A stretch of 64,000 bases of DNA from Actinomycetospora sp. TBRC 11914 (GTDB taxonomy: Bacteria > Actinomycetota > Actinomycetes > Mycobacteriales > Pseudonocardiaceae): positions 29,506 to 93,505 of the forward strand of contig NZ_JABBND010000023.1 in NCBI RefSeq assembly GCF_012933465.1. Reading direction: 5' to 3'. Within the stretch, counting starts at the first letter, position 1. Each line of letters starts with the position of its first letter. Positions 1 to 11,652 of this stretch are shown piece by piece. The notes under the pieces were generated by a model. It did not search any database and was not told the origin of the DNA. It saw only the letters and a list, made by a program, of their open reading frames with translations. Made by a program: the position numbers and the translations under genes.

Positions 1-2009
1 TCCTGTACTACACCGGCATCAACTACAAGATCGGTGAGGTCCACGACGGCGCGGCCACGATGGACTGGATGGAGGAGGAGCAGAAGCGCGGCATCACGAT
101 CACGTCTGCCGCGACGACGACCTTCTGGAAAGACCACCAGATCAACATCATCGACACCCCCGGGCACGTCGACTTCACCGTCGAGGTGGAGCGCTCGCTG
201 CGCGTGCTCGACGGCGCCGTCGCCGTGTTCGACGGCAAGGAGGGTGTCGAGCCCCAGTCGGAGACGGTGTGGCGCCAGGCCGACACCTACAACGTCCCGC
301 GCATCTGCTTCGTCAACAAGATGGACAAGCTCGGTGCGGACTTCTACTTCACCGTGCGGACCATCAAGGAGCGGCTGAACGCCAAGCCCCTGGTCCTGCA
401 GCTGCCGCTGGGCTCCGAGTCCGACTTCTACGGGGTCATCGACCTCGTGCGGATGCGGGCGCTCACCTGGCGCGGTGAGGTCCAGAAGGGCGAGGACTAC
501 GCGATCGAGGAGATCCCGGCGGACCGCCAGGACGAGGTCGCGGAGTACCGCGAGGCGCTGATCGAGGCCATCGCCGAGAACGACGAGGCCCTCATGGAGC
601 GCTACTTCGCCGGTGAGGAGCTCACGGTCGAGGAGATCGAGCACGGCATCCGCGCCGTGACGCTCGCCGGCGAGTACTACCCGGTCATCTGCGGCACGGC
701 GTTCAAGAACAAGGGCGTGCAGCCCATGCTCGACGCCGTCATCGCCTACCTGCCCGCGCCGACCGACGTGAAGCCGGTCGAGGGCACGCTGCTCGACGGC
801 GAGACCCCGGTGGTCCGGCACGCGACCACCGACGAGCCGTTCTCGGCGCTGGCCTTCAAGGTCGTCTCGCACCCGTTCTACGGGAAGCTGACCTACGTCC
901 GGGTCTACTCGGGCAAGGTCAACCAGGGCGCGCAGATCATCAACTCCACGAAGGACCGCAAGGAGCGCATCGGGAAGCTCTTCCAGATGCACTCCAACAA
1001 GGAGAACCCGGTCGACGACGCCATGGCCGGGCACATCTACGCCTTCGTCGGGCTGAAGGACACGACGACGGGCGACACGCTCTGCGACCCGCAGAACCCG
1101 GTCGTCCTCGAGTCGATGGTCTTCCCGACGCCCGTCATCTCGGTGGCGGTCGAGCCGAAGTCGAAGGCCGACCAGGAGAAGCTCTCCACGGCCATCCAGC
1201 GTCTCGCCGACGAGGACCCGACCTTCCAGGTCGCCCTCGACGAGGAGACCGGCCAGACGATCATCTCCGGCATGGGCGAGCTCCACCTCGAGGTGCTCGT
1301 CAACCGGATGAAGTCCGACTTCAAGGTCGAGGCCAACATCGGCAAGCCGCAGGTCGCCTACCGCGAGACGATCCGCAAGCCGGTCGAGAAGTACGAGTAC
1401 ACGCACAAGAAGCAGACCGGTGGCTCCGGCCAGTTCGCGCGCGTGATCATCAAGCTCGAGCCGATGGAGAAGAACGAGGACGGCGCGCTCTACGAGTTCG
1501 TCAACAAGGTCACCGGTGGGCGCGTGCCGCGCGAGTACATCCCGTCGGTCGACGCCGGTGCCCAGGACGCCATGCAGTACGGCGTGCTGGCCGGCTACCC
1601 GATGACGGGCCTGCGCCTGACGCTGCTCGACGGCCAGTACCACGAGGTGGACTCGTCGGAGATGGCGTTCAAGGTCGCCGGCTCGATGGCGCTCAAGGAG
1701 GCGGCCCGCAAGGCGGACCCGGCCATCCTCGAGCCCCTCATGGCGGTCGAGGTGAACACGCCCGAGGACTACATGGGCGACGTCATCGGCGACCTGAACT
1801 CCCGCCGTGGCCACATCCAGGCCATGGAGGAGCGCAGCGGCAACCGCATCGTCAAGGCGCTGGTGCCGCTCTCGGAGATGTTCGGCTACGTCGGTGACCT
1901 GCGGTCGAAGACCCAGGGGCGAGCGAACTACTCCATGCAGTTCGACTCGTACGGCGAGGTCCCGGCCAGCGTGGCCAAGGAGATCATCGCCAAGGCGACC
2001 GGCGAGTGA
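1..2009 (+). CDS. fusA: Translation elongation factor G, 5'-truncated by window edge
   Basis: GTPase that translocates tRNA-mRNA on the ribosome and acts with RRF in recycling. The frame is open from base 3, and the residues before the first ATG (position 60) still read as EF-G, so the start lies outside the window. 668 residues are visible against about 700 for the family, so roughly 33 N-terminal residues including the P-loop are missing. Visible are the switch region with a GITITSA motif, the G3 motif DTPGHVDF and the G4 motif NKMD, followed by domains II-V with the GMGELHLEV and [10 protein letters not shown] stretches typical of EF-G. tuf follows 177 bp downstream, the usual end of the str operon (rpsL-rpsG-fusA-tuf). 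Identity is not in doubt. Confidence 0.98.
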   Translation, partial: LYYTGINYKIGEVHDGAATMDWMEEEQKRGITITSAATTTFWKDHQINIIDTPGHVDFTVEVERSLRVLDGAVAVFDGKEGVEPQSETVWRQADTYNVPRICFVNKMDKLGADFYFTVRTIKERLNAKPLVLQLPLGSESDFYGVIDLVRMRALTWRGEVQKGEDYAIEEIPADRQDEVAEYREALIEAIAENDEALMERYFAGEELTVEEIEHGIRAVTLAGEYYPVICGTAFKNKGVQPMLDAVIAYLPAPTDVKPVEGTLLDGETPVVRHATTDEPFSALAFKVVSHPFYGKLTYVRVYSGKVNQGAQIINSTKDRKERIGKLFQMHSNKENPVDDAMAGHIYAFVGLKDTTTGDTLCDPQNPVVLESMVFPTPVISVAVEPKSKADQEKLSTAIQRLADEDPTFQVALDEETGQTIISGMGELHLEVLVNRMKSDFKVEANIGKPQVAYRETIRKPVEKYEYTHKKQTGGSGQFARVIIKLEPMEKNEDGALYEFVNKVTGGRVPREYIPSVDAGAQDAMQYGVLAGYPMTGLRLTLLDGQYHEVDSSEMAFKVAGSMALKEAARKADPAILEPLMAVEVNTPEDYMGDVIGDLNSRRGHIQAMEERSGNRIVKALVPLSEMFGYVGDLRSKTQGRANYSMQFDSYGEVPASVAKEIIAKATGE

Positions 2010-2186
2010 CCTCCCACCGCGGCCCCGATTCCCGACGACGGGATGACGGGTCGCGGTGAGGCCGGGGAAAAGCCCCCGTTAGCCTCGTAGAGGTCACCTC
2101 GGGTCCTCCGCCCGGCGCCACGCCCACCCAGAGGACCGCACCACCAGACGACGTAAGACCCTCAGAAGTCCAGGAGGACGAGAGCA

Positions 2187-3380
<1,194 letters not shown>

Positions 3381-3818
3381 GGGTTCCTCCGCACCCCACC
3401 CCCGGTGTCGGCGCGCCACGGCGTGCGTGCGACACTTGACGGGTTGCTTGCCCGGGCGGTCGGCTCAGTCGGTATCGAGCCGACCGCCCCGGCGTGAGCG
3501 GGGTCCGTGTCGGGAGTCCAGCCAGGACGCTCAGCGCGCGGCACCGCATCGAGCGGGAACCGGGCACCCCCCGAGGGTGCCCACCGTGCCGCCGACCGGC
3601 CACCGGTCGGGGCGGGACGGACACACCATGAACAGCGAGGGTCTCGAGCCAGCCGGCGAGGGCCTGAAGCCGCGGAGCGACGAGCGTCCGGGGCGCGCCA
3701 GCCGACGGAGTCGACACGCCCGACCGCGTGGACCGGAGAGGTCCGCGAGATCGAGGTGGGACGGCCTCCGGGGCGCCGGTGCGGTCCGGAGGACCGAGAA
3801 GAGGAACGGCAAGCCACC
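3381..3818 (+). other. tuf-rpsJ intergenic region (S10 operon leader)
   Basis: 438 bp without a convincing gene. It contains three clear inverted repeats: a 13-bp perfect stem (3454-3466 with 3477-3489), an 8-bp stem with a 5-nt loop (3562-3582) and an 8-bp stem with a 3-nt loop (3592-3610). The first could terminate tuf transcription. The other two sit in the likely S10 mRNA leader, and their base pairing would suit an attenuator or autogenous site, but this is inference. Reading frames crossing the region are rich in Pro/Arg, lack the GC3 bias of the neighbours and are judged non-coding. Confidence 0.6.
3454..3489 (+). terminator. Hairpin downstream of tuf
   Basis: Perfect 13-bp inverted repeat GGGCGGTCGGCTC / GAGCCGACCGCCC with a 10-nt loop, 73 bp after the tuf stop. 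There is no U-tract, as is common for actinobacterial terminator candidates. It could instead be part of the S10 leader. Confidence 0.5.
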
Positions 3819-4124
3819 ATGGCGGGACAGAAGATCCGCATCAGGCTCAAGGCCTACGACCACGAGGCGATCGACGCGTCGGCCCGCAAGATCGTGGAGA
3901 CCGTGACGCGCACCGGCGCCTCGGTCGTCGGCCCGGTGCCGCTGCCCACCGAGAAGAACATCTACTGCGTCATCCGCTCGCCGCACAAGTACAAGGACTC
4001 GCGCGAGCACTTCGAGATGCGCACCCACAAGCGACTGATCGACATCGTCGACCCGACGCCCAAGACGGTGGACGCGCTCATGCGCATCGACCTGCCGGCG
4101 AGCGTCGACGTCAACATCCAGTGA
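3819..4124 (+). CDS. rpsJ: 30S ribosomal protein S10 (NusE)
   Basis: Head protein of the small subunit; as NusE it also binds NusB and NusG in transcription antitermination. 101 aa from the ATG at 3819 ([16 protein letters not shown]), exactly the family length. The frame is open further upstream, but that part has no S10 similarity. Carries the conserved [19 protein letters not shown] segment. First gene of the S10 operon. rplC starts 8 nt after its stop. Confidence 0.98.
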   Translation: MAGQKIRIRLKAYDHEAIDASARKIVETVTRTGASVVGPVPLPTEKNIYCVIRSPHKYKDSREHFEMRTHKRLIDIVDPTPKTVDALMRIDLPASVDVNIQ

Positions 4125-4132
4125 GGCGTCTG

Positions 4133-4822
4133 ATGACTGCAGATCCCCTCCGGACCCACGAGCGGCAGATGACCGGCGTCCTCGGCACCAAGGTCGGCAT
4201 GACCCAGGTGTTCGACGAGGCGAACCGGGTCGTCCCCGTGACCGTCGTCAAGGCCGGGCCCTGCGTGGTCACGCAGGTGCGGACCCCCTCCACCGACGGC
4301 TACAACGCGGTCCAGTTCGCCTACGGCGCCGTCGACCCGCGCAAGGTGAACAAGCCCGAGACCGGGCACTTCGCCAAGGCCGGCATCACGCCGCGGCGCC
4401 ACCTCGTCGAGCTGCGCACCTCCGACGCCTCGTCCTACGAGGTCGGCCAGGAGGTGACGGCCGAGACCTTCAGCGCGGGCGCCGTCGTCGACGTCTCCGG
4501 CACCACCAAGGGCAAGGGCACCGCCGGCGTCATGAAGCGCCACGGCTTCGGCGGTCTCGGCGCGAGCCACGGCACCCAGCGCAAGCACCGTTCGCCCGGC
4601 TCCATCGGCGGCTGCGCCACCCCGGCGCGCGTCTTCAAGGGCACGCGCATGGCCGGCCGCATGGGCAACGTCAAGAGCACCACGCAGAACCTGACCGTGC
4701 ACGGCGTGGACGCCGACGCGGGCCTGCTGCTGATCCGCGGCGCCGTCCCCGGCCCGCGCGGCGGCCTGGTCCTCGTGACCTCCGCGGCCAAGGTCCACCC
4801 GAAGGGCGGTGACCAGCAGTGA
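4133..4822 (+). CDS. rplC: 50S ribosomal protein L3
   Basis: Early-assembling large-subunit protein whose loop approaches the peptidyl transferase centre. 229 aa from ATG 4133; the family core begins at the second in-frame ATG ([15 protein letters not shown]), so the first 11 residues are a short extension. The conserved central loop [16 protein letters not shown] and the [15 protein letters not shown] region are intact. The stop overlaps the GTG of rplD by 4 nt (GTGA), indicating translational coupling. Confidence 0.96.
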   Translation: MTADPLRTHERQMTGVLGTKVGMTQVFDEANRVVPVTVVKAGPCVVTQVRTPSTDGYNAVQFAYGAVDPRKVNKPETGHFAKAGITPRRHLVELRTSDASSYEVGQEVTAETFSAGAVVDVSGTTKGKGTAGVMKRHGFGGLGASHGTQRKHRSPGSIGGCATPARVFKGTRMAGRMGNVKSTTQNLTVHGVDADAGLLLIRGAVPGPRGGLVLVTSAAKVHPKGGDQQ

Positions 4823-5688
4823 CCTCTCCTGACGGCCACACCCCGGGTGTGAGCGACACCGAGGGCCACGACGCAGGTGAGCAGGTCGGGTCGGGCGCGT
4901 CGTCCACGACGGCCGCGGCCACGGCGACCCTCACCGTGTCCTCCCGGCAGAGCCGGCGCCCGTCGTTCACCGCCGGCGAGGCCCGTCGCGTCGCACGTCG
5001 CGAGGCGGACGCCGCCGCGGGCACGGGCGAGACCCGGTCGGTCCCCGTCCACACGCCGACCGGTGGCACCGACGGCACGGCCGAGCTCCCCGGCGAGCTC
5101 TTCGACGCGCCGGCCAACACCGCGCTGATGCACCAGGTCGTCACCGCGCAGCTCGCGGCGGCCCGCCAGGGCACGCACGACACCAAGACGCGCGGCGAGA
5201 CCCGCGGCGGCGGCAAGAAGCCCTACCGGCAGAAGGGCACCGGCCGTGCCCGCCAGGGCTCGACCCGCGCGCCGCAGTTCACCGGCGGCGGCACCGTCCA
5301 CGGCCCGACGCCGCGGGACTACAGCCAGCGGACCCCGAAGAAGATGAAGGCGGCGGCCCTGCGCGGGGCGCTGTCCGACCGCGCCCGCCACGAGCGGGTG
5401 CACGTCTTCTCGGCGCTGATCGAGGGCACCACGCCGTCGACCAAGGGCGCGCGCGCCGCGCTCGAGGGCGTCATCACGGCCGACCGCGAGCACCGCCACG
5501 TCCTGGCGGTCGTCGCGCGCGACGACGAGGCGACCCGCCGCAGCGTCGCGAACCTGCCCGCGGTGCACCTGCTGACGGCCGACCAGCTCAACACCTACGA
5601 CGTGCTGCGCGCGGACGACGTGGTCTTCACGACCGCCGGCCTCGACGCGTTCGTCGGCTCGCGGACCGTGCAGGAGGCAGACCAGTGA
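4819..5688 (+). CDS. rplD: 50S ribosomal protein L4 with long N-terminal extension
   Basis: Lines the peptide exit tunnel; in some bacteria it also represses the S10 operon. 289 aa against about 220 in other actinobacteria. Recognisable L4 starts near residue 76 ([20 protein letters not shown]) and continues through [20 protein letters not shown] and [16 protein letters not shown] to the end. The first roughly 75 residues are Ser/Thr/Ala/Glu-rich and resemble no known domain. The only start codon matching the 4-nt overlap with rplC is GTG 4819. A second in-frame GTG at 4939 would still leave an extension of about 35 aa. The extension keeps the GC3 bias of a translated frame. Confidence 0.93.
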   Translation: MTSPDGHTPGVSDTEGHDAGEQVGSGASSTTAAATATLTVSSRQSRRPSFTAGEARRVARREADAAAGTGETRSVPVHTPTGGTDGTAELPGELFDAPANTALMHQVVTAQLAAARQGTHDTKTRGETRGGGKKPYRQKGTGRARQGSTRAPQFTGGGTVHGPTPRDYSQRTPKKMKAAALRGALSDRARHERVHVFSALIEGTTPSTKGARAALEGVITADREHRHVLAVVARDDEATRRSVANLPAVHLLTADQLNTYDVLRADDVVFTTAGLDAFVGSRTVQEADQ

Positions 5689-5984
5689 TCGCGGACGCGC
5701 GCGACGTCATCCTCGCGCCGGTGATCTCGGAGAAGAGCTACGGCCTTCTCGAGGAGCGCCAGTACACGTTCCTGGTGCGGCCGGACGCGAACAAGACCCA
5801 GATCAAGATCGCCGTCCAGGAGATCTTCGACGTGCAGGTGGAGAGCGTGAACACGCTCAACCGCGAGGGGAAGCGCAAGCGGTCCCGGCGCGGCTTCGGC
5901 AAGCGCAAGGACACCAAGCGCGCCGTGGTGACCGTGACGCCGGAGAGCCGGACGATCGACGTCTTCGGCGGACCCGGGGCGTAG
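5685..5984 (+). CDS. rplW: 50S ribosomal protein L23
   Basis: Sits at the exit of the peptide tunnel and docks trigger factor and SRP. 99 aa, the normal length, with the [13 protein letters not shown] start and the YTFLV...[14 protein letters not shown] core typical of L23. GTG start overlapping the rplD stop by 4 nt. Confidence 0.97.
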   Translation: MIADARDVILAPVISEKSYGLLEERQYTFLVRPDANKTQIKIAVQEIFDVQVESVNTLNREGKRKRSRRGFGKRKDTKRAVVTVTPESRTIDVFGGPGA

Positions 5985-5999
5985 GGGAGCACTGAGGAC

Positions 6000-6839
<840 letters not shown>

Positions 6840-6859
6840 CGGGCAGGGAGGAGACAGCG

Positions 6860-7141
6860 ATGCCGCGCAGTGTCAAGAAGGGGCCGTTCGTCGACGACCA
6901 CCTGCTCAAGAAGGTCGACGCGCTGAACGAGTCGAACCGGAAGTCCGTGATCAGGACCTGGTCGCGCCGGTCCACGATCATCCCGGACATGATCGGCCAC
7001 ACGCTGGCCGTCCACGACGGGCGCAAGCACGTCCCGGTCTTCGTCTCGGAGGCCATGGTCGGGCACAAGCTCGGCGAGTTCGCCCCGACCCGCACGTTCC
7101 GCGGGCACGTCAAGGAGGACCGCCGGTCCCGTCGCCGCTAG
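6860..7141 (+). CDS. rpsS: 30S ribosomal protein S19
   Basis: Head protein that pairs with S13 and contacts 23S rRNA and the A-site tRNA. 93 aa, the family length, [18 protein letters not shown] start and [16 protein letters not shown] end region. Strong GGGAGGAGA ribosome binding site just upstream. Confidence 0.98.
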   Translation: MPRSVKKGPFVDDHLLKKVDALNESNRKSVIRTWSRRSTIIPDMIGHTLAVHDGRKHVPVFVSEAMVGHKLGEFAPTRTFRGHVKEDRRSRRR

Positions 7142-7193
7142 GCGACGGACGGCGGTCACCCGTCCCGCGAGACCGCAGAAAGGGAACCGAACG

Positions 7194-7616
7194 ATGGCTG
7201 CACCAGCCGACACCGACGCCCCCGAGGGGGCCGTGCAGAGCGCGGTGGCGAAGGCCCGCTACGTGCGCATGTCGCCGATGAAGGTCCGCCGCGTGGTGGA
7301 CATCGTCCGCGGCATGCCGGTCGGCCAGGCCGCCTCGGTGCTGCAGTTCGCCGAGCAGGCGGCCGCCAAGCCGGTCGCCAAGCTCGTGGCGAGCGCCGTG
7401 GCGAACGCCGAGAACAACTTCGACCTGGACCCCGCCACGCTCGTCATCTCGACGATCACCGTGGACGAGGGCCCCACCATGAAGCGGTTCCAGCCCCGGG
7501 CGCAGGGGCGTGCGTACCGCATCCGCAAGCGGACGAGCCACATCACCGTCGAGGTCACCTCGGTGCCCGAGGGTGCCAGGGGCGGCCGCCGGCGCTCGAA
7601 GGGAAGGACCCGCTGA
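7194..7616 (+). CDS. rplV: 50S ribosomal protein L22
   Basis: Contributes the beta-hairpin that narrows the exit tunnel, a site linked to macrolide response in other bacteria. 140 aa: a short N-terminal tail, then [18 protein letters not shown], the globular domain, and the hairpin [19 protein letters not shown]. The stop overlaps the rpsC ATG by 1 nt. Confidence 0.97.
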   Translation: MAAPADTDAPEGAVQSAVAKARYVRMSPMKVRRVVDIVRGMPVGQAASVLQFAEQAAAKPVAKLVASAVANAENNFDLDPATLVISTITVDEGPTMKRFQPRAQGRAYRIRKRTSHITVEVTSVPEGARGGRRRSKGRTR

Positions 7617-8452
7617 TGGGTCAGAAGATCAACCCGCACGGGTTCCGACTCGGCATCACCACGGACTGGAAGTCCCGCTGGTACGCCGACAAGCAGTACG
7701 CCGACTACGTGGCCGAGGACGTCAAGATCCGCCGCATGCTCTCCAAGGGCATGGAGCGGGCCGGCATCTCCAAGGTCGAGATCGAGCGCACCCGCGACCG
7801 CGTGCGCGTCGACATCCACACCGCCCGCCCGGGCATCGTCATCGGCCGCCGCGGCGCGGAGGCCGACCGGCTGCGGGGCAACCTCGAGAAGCTGACCGGC
7901 AAGCAGGTCCAGCTCAACATCCTCGAGGTCAAGGGCGCCGAGGCCGACGCGCAGCTCGTGGCGCAGGGCGTCGCCGAGCAGCTGTCCAACCGCGTGTCCT
8001 TCCGCCGCGCGATGCGCAAGGCCATGCAGTCGGCCATGCGCTCGCCGGGCGTCAAGGGCATCCGCGTGCAGTGCTCGGGCCGCCTCGGTGGCGCCGAGAT
8101 GTCGCGCTCGGAGTTCTACCGCGAGGGCCGGGTGCCGCTGCACACGCTCCGCGCCGAGATCGACTACGGCCTGTTCGAGGCCCGGACCAACTTCGGCCGC
8201 ATCGGCGTGAAGGTCTGGATCTACAAGGGCGACGTCGTCGGCGGGAAGCGCGAGTCCGAGCGCCAGGCGGCCCTCGACGCCGCCACCCGCGAGCCGCGCC
8301 GCGGCCGGGGCGACCGCGGCGACCGTCCCCGCGGCCGTCGGTCGGGCTCGTCCGGCACCACCGCGACGAGCACCGAGGCCGGGCGCGCCGCCGCCGAGGC
8401 CGCGTCCTCCGGGGCGCCGGCGTCCACCACCGGCTCCGGATCGGAGGGCTGA
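7616..8452 (+). CDS. rpsC: 30S ribosomal protein S3
   Basis: Forms the mRNA entry tunnel with S4 and S5. 278 aa. The first roughly 215 residues match the family: [20 protein letters not shown] start, KH domain with the [20 protein letters not shown] motif, and the C-terminal domain. The last roughly 60 residues are an Arg/Gly then Ala/Ser/Thr-rich low-complexity tail, as often seen in actinobacteria. Confidence 0.97.
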   Translation: MGQKINPHGFRLGITTDWKSRWYADKQYADYVAEDVKIRRMLSKGMERAGISKVEIERTRDRVRVDIHTARPGIVIGRRGAEADRLRGNLEKLTGKQVQLNILEVKGAEADAQLVAQGVAEQLSNRVSFRRAMRKAMQSAMRSPGVKGIRVQCSGRLGGAEMSRSEFYREGRVPLHTLRAEIDYGLFEARTNFGRIGVKVWIYKGDVVGGKRESERQAALDAATREPRRGRGDRGDRPRGRRSGSSGTTATSTEAGRAAAEAASSGAPASTTGSGSEG

Positions 8453-8455
8453 CGC

Positions 8456-8872
8456 GTGCTGATCCCCCGCAAGGTCAAGTTCCGCAAGCAGCACCGGCCG
8501 GACCGCTCGGGTGCGGCCAAGGGCGGCACGCAGATGGCCTTCGGTGACTACGGCATCCAGGCCCTGGAGCACGGCTACGTCACCAACCGCCAGATCGAGT
8601 CGGCCCGTATCGCGATCACGCGCCACATCCGCCGTGGCGGCAAGGTCTGGATCAACATCTTCCCGGACCGTCCGCTGACCAAGAAGCCCGCCGAGACCCG
8701 CATGGGTTCCGGCAAGGGCTCGCCGGAGAAGTGGATCGCGAACGTGAAGCCCGGCCGGGTCATGTTCGAGATGAGCTACCCGAACGAGGCCACCGCCCGT
8801 GAGGCACTGCGTCGCGCGCAGCACAAGCTGCCGATGCGCTGCCGCATCGTCACCCGTGAGGAGGCGTTCTGA
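8456..8872 (+). CDS. rplP: 50S ribosomal protein L16
   Basis: Late-assembling protein that organises the A site of the large subunit. 138 aa from GTG 8456 ([19 protein letters not shown]), full length, with the conserved [20 protein letters not shown] loop. Its stop overlaps the rpmC ATG by 1 nt. Confidence 0.98.
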   Translation: MLIPRKVKFRKQHRPDRSGAAKGGTQMAFGDYGIQALEHGYVTNRQIESARIAITRHIRRGGKVWINIFPDRPLTKKPAETRMGSGKGSPEKWIANVKPGRVMFEMSYPNEATAREALRRAQHKLPMRCRIVTREEAF

Positions 8873-9108
8873 TGGCAGCGGGAACCCCCGCCAGCGAGCT
8901 GCGCGAGCTGACCGGCGAGGAGCTCGTCGCGCGTGCCCGCGAGGCGAAGGCCGAGCTGTTCAACCTCCGGTTCCAGATGGCCACCGGGCAGCTCGACAAC
9001 AACCGCCGGCTGCGGACCGTCCGCCACGACATCGCGCGCATCTACACGGTGATGCGCGAGCGTGAGCTCGGGCTGTCCGTCGCCCCTGACGAGGAGGGAG
9101 CGGCATGA
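8872..9108 (+). CDS. rpmC: 50S ribosomal protein L29
   Basis: Small two-helix protein at the tunnel exit next to L23. 78 aa with [18 protein letters not shown] and [14 protein letters not shown], the signature region of L29. It ends in a short Glu/Ala tail. The stop overlaps the rpsQ ATG by 4 nt. Confidence 0.97.
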   Translation: MAAGTPASELRELTGEELVARAREAKAELFNLRFQMATGQLDNNRRLRTVRHDIARIYTVMRERELGLSVAPDEEGAA

Positions 9109-9482
9109 GCGAGACGACCGCGACCAGCTCGGGGGCGACCGCTCCCGAGCGCGACGAGGAGCAGCAGGTCCGCTCCGAGACCAAGCAGGCCGGCAAGGCC
9201 GAGCAGAGCCCGGTCTCCGCGCGGAACGACGACCGCGGCCTGCGGAAGACCCGCGAGGGCCTCGTCGTCTCGGACAAGATGTCCAAGACGATCGTCGTCA
9301 GCCTCGAGGACCGGGTGAAGCACCCGCGCTACTCGAAGGTCATCCGCCGGACCAAGAAGGTCAAGGCGCACGACGAGCACAACACCGCCGGCCCGGGCGA
9401 CCGCGTGCTCCTCATGGAGACCCGGCCGCTCTCGGCGACGAAGCGCTGGCGTCTCGTCGAGGTCCTCGAGAAGGCCAAGTAA
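9105..9482 (+). CDS. rpsQ: 30S ribosomal protein S17 with N-terminal extension
   Basis: Binds the body of 16S rRNA early in assembly. 125 aa against about 85 for the minimal family. Residues 1-42 are a Thr/Ser/Glu/Gln-rich tail; the OB-fold starts at [19 protein letters not shown] and continues through [20 protein letters not shown]. Mycobacterial S17 is also extended, so this is a lineage feature rather than an error. Start fixed by the 4-nt overlap with rpmC. Confidence 0.97.
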   Translation: MSETTATSSGATAPERDEEQQVRSETKQAGKAEQSPVSARNDDRGLRKTREGLVVSDKMSKTIVVSLEDRVKHPRYSKVIRRTKKVKAHDEHNTAGPGDRVLLMETRPLSATKRWRLVEVLEKAK

Positions 9483-9510
9483 GTCCCCTCCGGGGCCACA
9501 TCGAAACCAT

Positions 9511-9527
9511 CCGGCGCCCGGCGCCGG
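9511..9527 (+). other. Hairpin before rplN
   Basis: Perfect 8-bp inverted repeat CCGGCGCC / GGCGCCGG around one central base, in the 64-bp gap between rpsQ and rplN and ending 19 bp before the rplN start. It may mark the S10/spc operon boundary or occlude the ribosome binding site. The role is inferred. Confidence 0.35.
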
Positions 9528-9546
9528 GAAGGTCAGGAGAGAAGCA

Positions 9547-9915
9547 GTGATCCAGCAGGAGTCGCGACTCCGGGTCGCCGACAACACGGGAGCCAGGGAA
9601 ATCCTGTGCATCCGTGTGCTCGGCGGCTCCTCCCGCCGCTACGCGGGGATCGGCGACGTCATCGTGGCCACCGTCAAGGAGGCCATCCCGGCGTCCGGCG
9701 TGAAGCGCGGCGACGTCGTCAAGGCCGTCGTGGTGCGCACCGTCAAGGAGAAGCGCCGCCCGGACGGCTCGTACATCAAGTTCGACGAGAACGCCGCGGT
9801 GATCATCAAGAACGACCGCGAGCCGCGCGGGACCCGCATCTTCGGCCCGGTCGGCCGGGAGCTGCGCGACAAGCGCTTCATGCGGATCATCTCCCTCGCG
9901 CCGGAGGTGCTGTAG
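9547..9915 (+). CDS. rplN: 50S ribosomal protein L14
   Basis: Forms an inter-subunit bridge with L19 and is the docking site of silencing factor RsfS. 122 aa, exactly the family length: [20 protein letters not shown] start, [14 protein letters not shown] motif, [13 protein letters not shown] end. GTG start behind AGGAGAG. First gene of the spc cluster. Confidence 0.98.
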   Translation: MIQQESRLRVADNTGAREILCIRVLGGSSRRYAGIGDVIVATVKEAIPASGVKRGDVVKAVVVRTVKEKRRPDGSYIKFDENAAVIIKNDREPRGTRIFGPVGRELRDKRFMRIISLAPEVL

Positions 9916-9919
9916 CCAG

Positions 9920-10240
9920 ATGAAGGTCAAGAAGGGCGACACCGTGCTGGTCATCGCCGGCAAGGACAAGGGCGCGAAGGGCAAGGTCATCAAGGCCTAC
10001 CCCGACCGCGACCGGGTCCTCGTCGAGGGCGTGAACCGGATCAAGAAGCACACGGCCCAGTCCGCGAACCAGCGGGGCGCGCAGTCCGGCGGGATCGTCA
10101 CGCAGGAGGCGGCCATTCACGTCTCGAACGTGATGGTCGTCGACGGCGACGGCAAGCCGGCCCGCGTCGGCTACCGCGAGGGCGGCGAGGGCGAGCAGAA
10201 GCGCGTGCGCGTCTCGCGCCGCAACGGGAAGGACATCTGA
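9920..10240 (+). CDS. rplX: 50S ribosomal protein L24
   Basis: Assembly-initiator protein that contacts 23S rRNA near the tunnel exit. 106 aa with a KOW motif ([20 protein letters not shown]) and the [11 protein letters not shown] segment. It lies 4 nt after rplN, and its last base is the first base of the rplE ATG. Confidence 0.98.
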   Translation: MKVKKGDTVLVIAGKDKGAKGKVIKAYPDRDRVLVEGVNRIKKHTAQSANQRGAQSGGIVTQEAAIHVSNVMVVDGDGKPARVGYREGGEGEQKRVRVSRRNGKDI

Positions 10241-10800
10241 TGACGAGCACCGAGACTCGTCCCCGGCTGCAGCAGCGCTACCTGGACGCGATCCGTCAGG
10301 AACTGACGGACCAGTTCGGCTACGCGAACCCGATGCTCGTGCCCGGCGTCACCAAGGTCGTCGTCAACATGGGCGTCGGCGAGGCCGCGCGCGACTCGAA
10401 GCTGATGGAGGGCGCGGTCCGCGACCTCACCCTGATCAGCGGCCAGAAGCCCGAGATCCGCCGGGCCCGCAAGTCGATCGCGCAGTTCAAGCTGCGCGAG
10501 GGGATGCCGATCGGCGCCCGCAGCACGCTGCGCGGCGCGCGGATGTGGGAGTTCCTCGACCGCCTGGTCTCGATCTCGCTGCCGCGCATCCGCGACTTCC
10601 GCGGCCTCTCGCCCAAGCAGTTCGACGGCTCGGGCAACTACACGTTCGGTCTGTCCGACCAGTCGATGTTCCACGAGATCGACCAGGACTCGATCGACCG
10701 GCCGCGGGGGATGGACATCACCGTGGTCACCTCCGCGACCACCGACGAGGAAGGCCGGGCCCTGCTGCGTGCCCTCGGCTTCCCGTTCAGGGAGAACTGA
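10240..10800 (+). CDS. rplE: 50S ribosomal protein L5
   Basis: Binds 5S rRNA and contacts P-site tRNA in the central protuberance. 186 aa, normal length, with [39 protein letters not shown] and the C-terminal [20 protein letters not shown]. Translationally coupled to rplX. Confidence 0.98.
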   Translation: MTSTETRPRLQQRYLDAIRQELTDQFGYANPMLVPGVTKVVVNMGVGEAARDSKLMEGAVRDLTLISGQKPEIRRARKSIAQFKLREGMPIGARSTLRGARMWEFLDRLVSISLPRIRDFRGLSPKQFDGSGNYTFGLSDQSMFHEIDQDSIDRPRGMDITVVTSATTDEEGRALLRALGFPFREN

Positions 10801-10801
10801 G

Positions 10802-10987
10802 ATGGCGAAGAAGGCACTGGTCAACAAGGCGGCGCGGACCCCGAAGTTCAAGGTCCGCGGCTACACCCGCTGCAACCGCTGCGGGCGTGCGCGCGCGGTC
10901 CTGCGCAAGTTCGGGCTGTGCCGCGTCTGCCTGCGCGAGATGGCGCACCGGGGCGAGCTCCCGGGCGTCAGCAAGTCCTCGTGGTGA
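10802..10987 (+). CDS. rpsZ: 30S ribosomal protein S14, zinc-binding type Z
   Basis: Head protein of the small subunit. 61 aa from ATG 10802 ([20 protein letters not shown]), one base after the rplE stop. Two CxxC pairs (Cys24/27 and Cys40/43; CNRC and CRVC) form a zinc ribbon, identifying the short C+ (type Z) paralogue. In many actinobacteria a longer, zinc-free S14 is made under zinc starvation by a Zur-controlled gene; none is in this window. Confidence 0.97.
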   Translation: MAKKALVNKAARTPKFKVRGYTRCNRCGRARAVLRKFGLCRVCLREMAHRGELPGVSKSSW

Positions 10988-11238
10988 GCCGCGTGCACGA
11001 CGAGACCGTCGACGCCCTCGTCGAGGAGGAGCTGCCGGGCCGCGCGATCGACCCGCAGCTGTTGACCCTGATCCAGCGCGTCGCCCACCGCGAGCACCTG
11101 CTCGACGGCACCGCGAGCGCCGCGCACCCCCGCAACGACAACTTGACCCGCCCCGGACGCCGCAGGCCCGCCACGGGGTCGTCCGCCCGCCGGACGACCC
11201 GGGGTACCACGGCGAGGAAGGTGACCTGGTCGCGATGA
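10984..11238 (+). CDS. Candidate small protein between rpsZ and rpsH (unrecognised)
   Basis: An 84-aa frame starting at GTG 10984, which overlaps the rpsZ stop as GTGA, and ending in a TGA that overlaps the rpsH ATG as ATGA. Both junctions are therefore the 4-nt overlaps used throughout this operon. For the first roughly 58 codons every third position except the last is G or C. The N-terminal half is predicted helical and acidic ([20 protein letters not shown], then a Leu/Ile/Arg helix). The C-terminal quarter is Arg/Thr-rich with rarer codons (AGG, GGA, GGT, CGA) and contains the rpsH ribosome binding site. I recognise no family. It could be a real lineage-specific gene or a fortuitous frame in an unusually long spacer. 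Confidence 0.45.
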   Translation: MSRVHDETVDALVEEELPGRAIDPQLLTLIQRVAHREHLLDGTASAAHPRNDNLTRPGRRRPATGSSARRTTRGTTARKVTWSR

Positions 11239-11633
11239 CGATGACCGACCCGATCGCGGACATGCTCACGCGCATCCGGAACGCCAACTCGGCGTTCCAC
11301 GAGAACGTGACCATGCCGCACAGCAAGCTGAAGGCCCACGTGGCCCAGGTCCTGCTCGAGCAGGGCTACATCGCGGGGTACCGCAGCGAGCCGGCGGCCG
11401 TGGGCAAGAGCCTGGTCGTGGACCTCAAGTACGGACCGAACCGCGAGCGCAGCATCGCCGGCATCAAGCGAATCTCGAAGCCGGGCCTGCGGGTCTACGC
11501 CAAGTCCACCGAGCTCCCCCGCGTGCTCGGCGGCCTCGGCGTCGCGATCATCTCGACGTCCTCGGGCCTGTTGACCGACCGGCAGGCCTACCAGCGGCGA
11601 ATGGGCGGGGAAGTCCTCGCCTTCGTCTGGTAG
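11235..11633 (+). CDS. rpsH: 30S ribosomal protein S8
   Basis: Central-domain assembly protein of 16S rRNA; in E. coli it represses the spc operon. 132 aa from ATG 11235 (a second in-frame ATG follows two codons later); [19 protein letters not shown] start and [20 protein letters not shown] end are diagnostic. GAGGAAGG ribosome binding site upstream. Confidence 0.98.
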   Translation: MTMTDPIADMLTRIRNANSAFHENVTMPHSKLKAHVAQVLLEQGYIAGYRSEPAAVGKSLVVDLKYGPNRERSIAGIKRISKPGLRVYAKSTELPRVLGGLGVAIISTSSGLLTDRQAYQRRMGGEVLAFVW

Positions 11634-11652
11634 CGGAGAGGGGAACCGAACC

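Noticed and set aside
3436..3441. TTGACG as -35 of an rpsJ promoter
   Set aside because: No -10-like sequence at 16-19 bp; the following bases are the GC-rich arm of the tuf hairpin.
3600..3818. Upstream extension of rpsJ (open frame from about 3507)
   Set aside because: The product before [16 protein letters not shown] is low-complexity Arg/Gly/Ser and S10 is exactly 101 aa from ATG 3819.
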